Position numbers and translations under genes: made by a program
In this document: piece after piece, positions 7,814 to 13,539 of the stretch
Position numbering within the stretch: position 1 is the first letter of the stretch
Layout of the letters: every line of letters starts with the position of its first letter
Origin: an uncultured Eubacteriales bacterium
GTDB lineage: Bacteria > Bacillota > Clostridia > Oscillospirales > Ruminococcaceae
Reading direction: 5' to 3'
Assembly: GCA_959605275.1 (NCBI GenBank)
Contig: CAUHFD010000033.1
Coordinates: 1 to 17,681 of the forward strand
Length of the DNA stretch: 17,681 nt
The notes under the pieces: model-generated
Told to the model about the DNA's origin: nothing
Databases searched by the model: none
Seen by the model: only the letters and a program-made list of their open reading frames with translations

Positions 7814-9172
7814 CTACTTTTGTTTGTATCGGGATCTTTTTTCCTGCCGATATCTGTCGGTCTGTCGGAATATGACGGGACTGAGCAGCAGCAATGATGC
7901 TACATTGGGCAGAAACATCAGAAGATTCAGACTGTCTGAGGCTGCCCAAACCAAGTCCAGATTGGCAGTGGCGCCGGCGATGATTGCTGCAAAGAAAGCC
8001 AATTGATAAATTCGGGTCGTTTGTGGCTTTACTGATAAATACTGCAAACAGCAGACGCCGTAATAATACCATCCGAGCATCGAGGCAAGAGCAAAAAAAG
8101 CGGTGCTGACGGCAATAAATCCGGATGCATATTTCCCGATTGCCGAAGAAAATGCCGCAGTAGTCAGCGCGGCTCCGTTCAGCCCGCTGTCCCATAGCCC
8201 CGAGGTCAGAATCACCAAGGCGGTCAGGGTACACATTACTACGGTGTCAAAGAACACTTCAAAAATCCCCCACATTCCTTGTTTTACCGGGCTTTCTGCG
8301 GCGGCGCTTCCGTGAGCGATCGGCGCAGATCCGAGACCTGCTTCGTTAGTAAATATTCCCCGGGAAACGCCGAACCTGACTGCGTTGGCAAAAGTATATC
8401 CCAGCACACCGCCGGCTGCCGACCGAAACCGGAACGCCGAATGAAAAATAACACCGAAAGCGGCCGGAAGTTGACGATAATTTGCGCCGATGACGAATAG
8501 ACAGGCACCCAGATAAAAAAGAGCCATAAAAGGCACCAACTTTTCGCATATTTTCGCGATTTGAACAACTCCGCCAAAAGCCGCCAATGCAACAATTACT
8601 GCAAGTATAATGCCGATTATGGTTTTATTCCAATGAAAAGCACTTTCCAATGCGGCAGACACGGAATTGGATTGTGTCATGTTGCCGATACCGAAGGACG
8701 CAAATACGCACACCCCTGCAAATAAAGTGCCGAGTTTCGGCGATCCCAAGCCGTTTTTCATATAATACATCGGTCCGCCCCGCAGACGATCATCTTTATC
8801 TTTTACCTGAAATTCAACCGACAGCAAAACCTCTGCATATTTTGTGATCATTCCCAAAAAGGCGGTAATTACCATCCAGAAGACGGCGCCGGGACCTCCG
8901 CTGACAATTGCAGTGGCAACCCCGACGATATTACCGGTTCCGAGTGTTCCGGCTAATGCGGTTGATACCGCTTGAAAGGGAGTGATACCATTCTTTTTCT
9001 CATTTTTACCTTTTTTTCCAAAAAGGTGGATTATCGTTTCTTTCAGCATATCGCCAAAATGCAGAAATTGAAAAAAACCGGTTCCGATTGACAGATAAAT
9101 GCCTGCCGACAGCAGGAACAACAGCATAAGCGGGCTTCCCGCCCGATTTACTTTTTCTAAAAAATCCAGCAT
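7814..9172 (-). CDS. Sodium:alanine/glycine symporter (AGCS family)
   Basis: A 452-residue inner-membrane carrier that takes up alanine or glycine with sodium (AlsT/DagA/AgcS type). Around 10-11 hydrophobic segments are visible. Family marks are TALAGTLGTGNIVGVATAI and the following GGPGAVFWM in the N-terminal third, then RGGPMYYM. Further on come SFGIGNMTQSNSV and RGIFTNEAGLGSAPIAHGSA, the signature near the substrate site. The start at 9172 has GAAAGGG 8 bases upstream and gives the usual N-terminus. The longer frame to 9283 adds 37 residues with no support and would run into the promoter. It is divergent from tRNA-Ala(CGC), an arrangement that may be chance. No T-box or other leader structure was found in the roughly 77-base leader. 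Choice between alanine and glycine is not possible from sequence. Confidence 0.93.
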   Translation of the reverse strand: MLDFLEKVNRAGSPLMLLFLLSAGIYLSIGTGFFQFLHFGDMLKETIIHLFGKKGKNEKKNGITPFQAVSTALAGTLGTGNIVGVATAIVSGGPGAVFWMVITAFLGMITKYAEVLLSVEFQVKDKDDRLRGGPMYYMKNGLGSPKLGTLFAGVCVFASFGIGNMTQSNSVSAALESAFHWNKTIIGIILAVIVALAAFGGVVQIAKICEKLVPFMALFYLGACLFVIGANYRQLPAAFGVIFHSAFRFRSAAGGVLGYTFANAVRFGVSRGIFTNEAGLGSAPIAHGSAAAESPVKQGMWGIFEVFFDTVVMCTLTALVILTSGLWDSGLNGAALTTAAFSSAIGKYASGFIAVSTAFFALASMLGWYYYGVCCLQYLSVKPQTTRIYQLAFFAAIIAGATANLDLVWAASDSLNLLMFLPNVASLLLLSPVIFRQTDRYRQEKRSRYKQK

Positions 9173-9255
9173 ATTTACAACCCTTTCAGCTCTGTTCCTT
9201 TTCATACTGTTACATATATATGCAAATACGGCTGATTTTATTTGAACTGATACCG

Positions 9256-9283
9256 GATATACCGGAGCAGCATCGATTTTCAA
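9256..9283 (-). promoter_or_regulatory. Likely promoter of the AGCS symporter gene
   Basis: TTGAAA (9283-9278), 16-base spacer, TATATC (9261-9256) on the minus strand, about 84 bases before the chosen ATG. The -10 lies inside a short repeat CCGGTATATCCGG. Confidence 0.45.
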
Positions 9284-9341
9284 TTTATTTCTATGACGAG
9301 ATTTTTCGACACAAAAAGGATAATTTTCTTTAAAAATATAC

Positions 9342-9370
9342 TGGACAAAACCAAGAGAAAGTGATATAAT
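9342..9370 (+). promoter_or_regulatory. Promoter of tRNA-Ala(CGC)
   Basis: TGGACA (9342-9347), 17-base spacer, perfect TATAAT (9365-9370), 30 bases before the first base of the tRNA. The nearly ideal boxes suit a stable-RNA promoter. Transcripts would continue directly into the recombinase remnant. Confidence 0.75.
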
Positions 9371-9400
9371 TTATCACAGACATTTTAAGATTTACCATTT

Positions 9401-9476
9401 GGGGGTATAGCGCAGTTGGGAGCGCGTCTGCTTCGCATGCAGAAGGTCAGGGGTTCGAATCCCCTTATCTCCACCA
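9401..9476 (+). tRNA. tRNA-Ala (anticodon CGC)
   Basis: A full 76-nt cloverleaf with encoded CCA. Acceptor GGGGGTA / TATCTCC includes the alanine G3-U70 pair. The anticodon stem is TCTGC/GCAGA with loop TTCGCAT (CGC at 34-36), the T-arm AGGGG-TTCGAAT-CCCCT. Reads GCG codons. The recombinase fragment starts with no spacer after the CCA, so the 3' flank of this gene has been replaced by element DNA. Confidence 0.95.
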
Positions 9477-9969
9477 GAAAAAGTTCACGGTAGACTTCCT
9501 CACCAAAAAGCAGAAGGTCAACGATGGCTGCCTTCCACAGTATTATGTGGAAGGCAGCCATCTGGCAATTATCTCTGCGATGGACTTCGACCGAGTGCAA
9601 GTAGAAATCGCACGCCGTCAGAGCCTGGGCCGTTCCTACAGCGGTTCGAGCATCTTTGCCAGCAAGCTGGTCTGCGGTGACTGCGGTGGCTTTTACGGCA
9701 AAAAGGTGTGGCACTCCACTGATGCATATCGCAGAGAGATATGGCGCTGCAACGGCAAATTCGATGGTGAAGCCAAGTGCGAAACCCGAATGCAGCGTGA
9801 CAGAGAACTACGGATTTTCATCAGTTCGATAAAAGAACAGCCCCTCGTCCTTGAGACCTGGGACGAAGGGTTATGGCTCACGCTGTTGGAAACGGCAACG
9901 GTACACGCAGACAACATAATAATTTTCCGCTTTAAGGACGGAACGGACATTGAGGTTGGGGCTGAATAA
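9477..9969 (+). pseudogene. Large serine recombinase remnant, zinc-ribbon part with the coiled coil deleted
   Basis: The open frame enters directly from the tRNA CCA as QKKFTVDFLTKKQKVND, which is the middle of the recombinase domain in large serine recombinases (typical text: TVDFLTKK, then PQYYVE.SHPAII). No start codon belongs here, and the ATG at 9547 is not a real start. A zinc ribbon follows (C-G-D-C at residues 43-46 from that ATG, then C68 and C78). Right after CETRM (about 9787-9800) the text jumps to RDRELRIFISSIKEQ and LETWDEGLWLTLLETATVHA, which in the family stands after a coiled coil of 100 or more residues. So both the catalytic N-terminus and the coiled coil are gone, the latter in frame. 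The end FRFKDGTDIEVGAE is the usual C-terminus. Confidence 0.8.
9523..9562 (+). repeat. 17-bp perfect inverted repeat inside the recombinase remnant
   Basis: Left arm 9523-9539 (GATGGCTGCCTTCCACA), spacer GTATTA, right arm 9546-9562, perfectly complementary. It lies 46 bases after the tRNA end and codes for residues of the recombinase frame (DGCLPQYYVEGSH). In RNA it would be a very stable stem. There is no U-tract after it. Confidence 0.85.
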
Positions 9970-9983
9970 GCCCCGCCTTTTTT
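9958..9983 (+). terminator. Intrinsic terminator overlapping the recombinase stop
   Basis: GGGGC-TGAATAA-GCCCC, then GCC and six T. The stop codon is in the loop. It would end transcripts started at the tRNA promoter before they reach the ankyrin gene. Confidence 0.7.
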
Positions 9984-10078
9984 CGTGGTAGAAATGTTCA
10001 TAATGTTATGATATATTATAATAAAGTCCGTTTTATGGGACAACAGCGGTAGTATACTGTAGGCAGGAGGCGGGTTTT

Positions 10079-11110
10079 ATGGCCTATGATTATGGTTATG
10101 GTGATCTCGGAAATAAACTGATTGAGTTGTTTCGCTCTGGGGCACCAGATTTCGATGCTGCCGAGGATTTAATCCAGCAGGGTGCAGACATCAATGCTAT
10201 CGGAAAAGATGATGACGAAAATATCCTTTCTGAAATTTTGAGCGGTTATTGGTGGTCAGAGCATGGCGATACCATCAGTGATGCCTGCGATAACTGTGAT
10301 GAGAACCACTGTGACAATTGCGAACACAATCGTAATCTGAACCCAAACCTGGGACCATCGATGTGTGCAATCATCCGCTTTTTCCTTGACCACGGTTTTG
10401 ATGTCAATAAGTGCGATGGGTGCTTTGGCGCACAATGCTTGTGGGTATTGACGCTCTCTACTTTTGACCGATACATGATTGAGGCCACAAAGCTTCTTCT
10501 GGATGCTGGAGCAAAAAACAGAACAGTTTCGCCCACATCAACAGATCAGGATGAAACACCGTGGAGTTTTATTGCGACTGAGGGCAGCTATCAAGGCACC
10601 TGTGAACACGCCCACTCCACAGCCAATATTTTTGAGGCAGTTTACCAGGTGTACCAGGCTGTTGAGGACGGGAGACCATACAGTGGTATTGACTCATACG
10701 AAATGGCCGTTGGGAAAAAGATTATAAAGGTTCTGGCAGAAAGCAATGGAGCAAATCCCACCTTCTTTGCGATGGATCTCCCGGAGTTTAAGAAAGACAA
10801 CTGCTATACCCAAACGCTCTATTTTGTGTATGATGGTGGTGTGCTGATATCGACTCAGTATGCGGATTTCTGGACAGATACCATTTTACCCACCGTAGAT
10901 TTAATCGATGTTTCGGAGCATTTTGATGGCATAGTGGGTAATACCATCAAAGGGTTTGCATACGACCACCGATCCGTAGTGAAAGGAACCACGCATTATG
11001 GTCAGCCGATTACTACGATTGAAATGGACTCTGGACACAAGGTCAGATTCTCTATCAATTTCGGAGAGGTCAAAAAAGAAGAACGCGCAGCATTTTATGA
11101 ACTCATCTGA
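10079..11110 (+). CDS. Cysteine-rich ankyrin-repeat protein
   Basis: A 343-residue soluble protein, no signal peptide or membrane segment. Start ATG 10079 follows AGGAGG with an 8-base gap. Ankyrin-like repeats are seen at residues 26-41 (DAAEDLIQQGADINA), 97-113 (AIIRFFLDHGFDVN) and 133-147 (MIEATKLLLDAGAKN). An insert between the first and second holds C70-x2-C73-x4-C78-x2-C81, and C112-x2-C115-x4-C120 follows the second, both possible metal sites. The C-terminal part (205-343) is a separate domain of mixed strands: TQTLYFVYDGGVLIST and later PITTIEMDSGHKVRFSINFG. Ankyrin proteins of this kind occur among immunity-like or effector-binding proteins in Firmicutes; that role is inference here. 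It is followed after 55 bases by a second gene in the same direction. A -10-like TATACT (10053-10058) is present without a good -35. Confidence 0.8.
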   Translation: MAYDYGYGDLGNKLIELFRSGAPDFDAAEDLIQQGADINAIGKDDDENILSEILSGYWWSEHGDTISDACDNCDENHCDNCEHNRNLNPNLGPSMCAIIRFFLDHGFDVNKCDGCFGAQCLWVLTLSTFDRYMIEATKLLLDAGAKNRTVSPTSTDQDETPWSFIATEGSYQGTCEHAHSTANIFEAVYQVYQAVEDGRPYSGIDSYEMAVGKKIIKVLAESNGANPTFFAMDLPEFKKDNCYTQTLYFVYDGGVLISTQYADFWTDTILPTVDLIDVSEHFDGIVGNTIKGFAYDHRSVVKGTTHYGQPITTIEMDSGHKVRFSINFGEVKKEERAAFYELI

Positions 11111-11165
11111 TGGGTTTGCGCTGCCGTTATCAATCTTTCTTTAATCGGGTAAGCGAGGAAATAAT

Positions 11166-12206
11166 ATGGATCTTTATTGTATGTGCAATGCTTTTTTTAT
11201 TAAGCTTATCGAAAGTAACTACATCAGATACGAAGGTGACAATGACCCCTTTTGTGGCATATCCATCTCCGCGTCTGATGGAACAACATCATTTACATTT
11301 GACGGTCTTGGACTTCATAGAAGCCATTTACAGAGCATTATTTCTGAAATCGATAACACCCTCGCCGGCAAGCATAATAAGGATTATCATTTACAGTTCG
11401 CCGATCCTAATATAATAGGTGGTGATTGCTATTCTCCCATATCGTTTTGTATCTATTGCGGAAAAACTCATGATGAGGATTATTGGGAGTTTATATATGA
11501 GGCGAACGGTGGGTGGCATAATAGCGGTAAAACGAAATACTCTTTTTGTTTCTGCACAGATGATCTGAAAAATCTAAGGGTAGAACTTGAAACGCAAATC
11601 AATAATTTCAATTGGAATGAACACGGGAAAATCGACTATTATGAAATAGATTTACCAGAGAAAAACTACACAACTGCCTACTCTGCAGCCGAATTAAGAG
11701 ATGAGTTGTCGAGACTATTAACTGGAAAAACACTAAAAAAGATGTTTGTCGACCTATATGGGCACATAGATAGCAAACAATACGACGATAACAGAATCAG
11801 CTTTTCCTATATGGGAGGTCCAGATTTACTGGTCTTTGATGACGTTGCAGTGGAACTTTGTATCCATGGCGAGGGAATGATTCGATATAGAGTTTTTGAA
11901 AACTTCGATGCCAATAGCATTGTTAAAAGAAGAGGTTACGCACCGGAAGACACCTATAACAACCCTGCTTATTATTTTGATCTGGCAACGGTGCTTGCTT
12001 TGCGTTTCGAAGATAAAACGCTTAAAAACATAGAGATAGCCACTACAGATACATGGCCTTTTTCCCAAAGTTGGTTTGATGAGGCAAAAGCGAATTCCTC
12101 AAATGACCTCCCAAACCTCATAAAATTCCATATGTCAAATGACGTACAAATTTGTTTTGCAGGAGATAGTATCGAGTACTATTATATGTACTTAGAGCAA
12201 TGCTAA
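11166..12206 (+). CDS. Hypothetical protein paired with the ankyrin gene
   Basis: A 346-residue protein I do not recognise. Start ATG 11166 has GAGG 8 bases upstream. It is acidic and aromatic, with no signal peptide or membrane segment. The N-terminal part (1-165) includes beta-rich text with a C-x2-C pair (C95, C98) in SFCIYCGKTHDEDYWEF and C128-F-C130. The C-terminal part (175-346) begins AAELRDELSRLLTGKTLKKM, a helix, followed by strands ISFSYMGGPDLLVFDDVAVEL, given here only by position 211-231, and ends with LPNLIKFHMSNDVQICF. That closing segment resembles the end of the ankyrin protein (PITTIEMDSGHKVRFSINF) in pattern: hydrophobic strand, Met-Asp/Ser-Gly/Asn turn, basic or polar strand. 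The two genes probably form one transcription unit and may share a C-terminal fold. Lower GC than the ankyrin gene suggests a different history. Confidence 0.75.
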   Translation: MDLYCMCNAFFIKLIESNYIRYEGDNDPFCGISISASDGTTSFTFDGLGLHRSHLQSIISEIDNTLAGKHNKDYHLQFADPNIIGGDCYSPISFCIYCGKTHDEDYWEFIYEANGGWHNSGKTKYSFCFCTDDLKNLRVELETQINNFNWNEHGKIDYYEIDLPEKNYTTAYSAAELRDELSRLLTGKTLKKMFVDLYGHIDSKQYDDNRISFSYMGGPDLLVFDDVAVELCIHGEGMIRYRVFENFDANSIVKRRGYAPEDTYNNPAYYFDLATVLALRFEDKTLKNIEIATTDTWPFSQSWFDEAKANSSNDLPNLIKFHMSNDVQICFAGDSIEYYYMYLEQC

Positions 12207-12288
12207 ATTGTCGCCATGGAAACGCAGCATAGGGTGGTTGGCTGGGGATAGGAAGATGTCTGCGGAAGCCGAACGGACGATTTAGAGG

Positions 12289-12375
12289 CCGTTGGCATAG
12301 CTAAGAGACCTGGGGTCATCGTGCTTATACCACGAACGGGTCCGGTTCGAATCCGGAATGCCACTATGTCAACGG
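12289..12375 (+). ncRNA. tRNA-like cloverleaf, possibly a decayed tRNA-Ile (UAU)
   Basis: Three arms are clear: a hairpin GACC-TGG-GGTC in the D position, an anticodon-like arm TCGTG-CTTATAC-CACGA (loop would read UAU, isoleucine), and a canonical T-arm TCCGG-TTCGAAT-CCGGA. Closing these, TTGGCAT can pair with ATGCCA as a tRNA acceptor, with a mismatch at the first pair. Alternatively CCGTTGGCATAG (12289-12300) can pair with CTATGTCAACGG (12364-12375), 12 bp with one G-U. There is no normal D-loop, no T8 and no CCA, so a working tRNA is doubtful. It may be a tRNA pseudogene or a tRNA mimic. It lies 82 bases after the ankyrin pair and just before the left structured module. Confidence 0.5.
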
Positions 12376-12403
12376 TCATTTTTATGGTTTCACTTTACGC
12401 CCT

Positions 12404-12474
12404 ATGGTTTCATTTTCTAGTGCAACCAAATGAAACCATTTGAAACCGTATCATTTTTATCAACTGTTGCCAAA
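12404..12474 (+). repeat. Left copy of a structured module flanking the MerR/MFS genes
   Basis: ATGGTTTCAT, a 16-base spacer and ATGAAACCAT form an inverted repeat, followed by TTGAAACCGTATC and, 5 bases on, TTATCA with TGCCA. The same layout recurs without gaps at 14790-14860, where the arms end in CAC/GTG instead of CAT/ATG. A further half-site TATGGTTTCAC lies at 12383-12393. A terminator follows at once. Gap 12207-12724 otherwise holds the tRNA-like RNA, this terminator and the merR promoter, and no gene that I can support. Confidence 0.8.
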
Positions 12475-12477
12475 TAG

Positions 12478-12523
12478 GCACGATCGTTTTGATACCATTG
12501 GTACCCAAGCAATCGTGCTTTTT
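12478..12523 (+). terminator. Terminator after the left module
   Basis: Outer stem GCACGAT / ATCGTGC with an inner GGTACC palindrome in the loop region, then CTTTTTC. It would stop transcripts coming through the tRNA-like RNA and insulate merR. Confidence 0.6.
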
Positions 12524-12625
12524 CTTTTTGCCAAGATGCCCGTGGCACAGGGATTTTCGGCGCTTCTCCCCTTTGGGTTCGTTTCATTGTCAGAGGAAAA
12601 GGTTCGGAGAATTTATGTATTCATG

Positions 12626-12654
12626 TTGAGCATAATCCGATTTTTTGATAGAAT
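12626..12654 (+). promoter_or_regulatory. Possible promoter of the merR-MFS unit
   Basis: TTGAGC (12626-12631), 17-base spacer, TAGAAT (12649-12654). A short dyad ACCAT (12672-12676) / ATGGT (12688-12692) lies just downstream and could be an operator for the MerR protein. MerR operators normally sit between -35 and -10 with a 19-base spacing, which is not seen here, so the assignment is weak. Confidence 0.35.
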
Positions 12655-12724
12655 AAACCCTCCACTATAACACCATACTTTTGCATAATGGTATCATGAA
12701 TTTGGAAACGGAGAGGATTGCCAA

Positions 12725-13468
12725 ATGAATACATATCGAACCGCAGAAGTCGCAAGCATAATCGGAATCCATCCCAATACAGTTCGACTATATGAGGAAC
12801 TGGGATTCATCCCAAAACCGGAACGAAAGTCTAACGGATACAGGATATTTACAGATTTTCATATCGAACAATTCAAACTCGCCCGACTCGCTCTTCAAGT
12901 TGAAGTCCTACAGAACGGTTTGAGGAAGAAAATCTTGCAGATGGTAAAAGCATCGGCTGCCGGTGATTTCAATACTGCTCTTTCACTTACGGAAGATTAT
13001 CTGCAACAGATTCAACAAGAACGTTCCAATGCCGAGGAGGCGATCAGGGTTGTAAAGCAGATTCTTTCCGGAGGCGTACCAGAAAGCTCTCATTTATTCA
13101 GGAGAAAAGAAGTATCTGAATACTTAGGTATCTCAATGGACGCTTTGAGAAATTGGGAAATGAATGGGCTGCTTACTGTCAAAAGAAAACAGAATGGATA
13201 TCGTGTCTATACAGATGCGGATATACAGCGTCTTATCATGATTCGTTCTTTGAGATGCGCAAACTATTCTTTAGAGGCAATTTTGCGTATGCTCAGGCAG
13301 CTTTCTGAAAATCCGGATACAGATATTGCGGTAATTCTGAATACCCCGAAACAGGACTCAGAAATTATTTCTGTCTGTGACAGGCTTATCGTTTCTTTAT
13401 CCGTAGCGGAGGACAACGCTTACAAAATAGTATCCATGCTGCAAGATATGAAAGTCAGATTTTTATAA
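12725..13468 (+). CDS. MerR-family regulator with two MerR domains
   Basis: A 247-residue transcription regulator. The first winged-helix domain covers about residues 4-65 (TAEVASIIGIHPNTVRLYEE, wing SNGYRIFTDFHIEQF). A second covers about 126-193 (RRKEVSEYLGISMDALRNWE, wing QNGYRVYTDADIQRL). Between them are 55 helical residues that look like the usual MerR dimer helix. The last 50 residues have a helix but no large ligand-binding domain. Most MerR proteins have one DNA-binding domain and dimerise; here one chain could supply both. C178 and C218 do not form a MerR or CueR metal site. Start ATG 12725 has GGAGAGG 7 bases upstream. It is the first gene of a unit with the MFS exporter, which it most likely controls. 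The inducer is unknown. Confidence 0.88.
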   Translation: MNTYRTAEVASIIGIHPNTVRLYEELGFIPKPERKSNGYRIFTDFHIEQFKLARLALQVEVLQNGLRKKILQMVKASAAGDFNTALSLTEDYLQQIQQERSNAEEAIRVVKQILSGGVPESSHLFRRKEVSEYLGISMDALRNWEMNGLLTVKRKQNGYRVYTDADIQRLIMIRSLRCANYSLEAILRMLRQLSENPDTDIAVILNTPKQDSEIISVCDRLIVSLSVAEDNAYKIVSMLQDMKVRFL

Positions 13469-13478
13469 CCCTCCATTT

Positions 13479-13504
13479 TACCACCAATGTTTTCATTGGT
13501 GGTA
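13479..13504 (+). promoter_or_regulatory. Hairpin between merR and the MFS gene, possible attenuator
   Basis: TACCACCAATG-TTTT-CATTGGTGGTA is a perfect 11-bp stem with a four-base loop, followed by only four T (GCTTTTG), 11 bases after the merR stop. The 5' flank CATTTTACCAC (13474-13484) can pair instead with GTGGTAAAAATG (13512-13523) that ends directly before the AAAGGAG ribosome site (13524-13530). The two structures exclude each other, which would allow control of termination or of translation of the exporter. Confidence 0.55.
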
Positions 13505-13539
13505 TGCTTTTGTGGTAAAAATGAAAGGAGATAAAAATC

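Noticed and set aside
7794..8234. Minus-strand ORF of 146 codons inside the symporter gene
   Set aside because: Different frame of the same strand as a clear AGCS transporter; no family features.
9173..9283. T-box or riboswitch in the symporter leader
   Set aside because: The leader is short, no T-box sequence or terminator/antiterminator pair is visible.
9401..9476. Intact integrative element with attL at tRNA-Ala(CGC)
   Set aside because: No direct repeat of the tRNA 3' end was found downstream in the window, and the recombinase is broken.
9385..9714. Minus-strand ORF of 109 codons over tRNA-Ala(CGC) and the recombinase remnant
   Set aside because: It is antisense to both; its end (IRGFEPLTFCMRSRRAPNCA) is a false translation of the tRNA.
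11110..11415. Plus-strand ORF of 101 codons between the two unknown genes
   Set aside because: It overlaps the start of the second gene in another frame, has no ribosome site, and the 11166 frame continues for 346 codons with one.
12404..12452. CRISPR-like repeat from several GGTTTCA/GAAACC half-sites
   Set aside because: Spacings are irregular, units are inverted as well as direct, and there are no spacers of equal length or cas genes.
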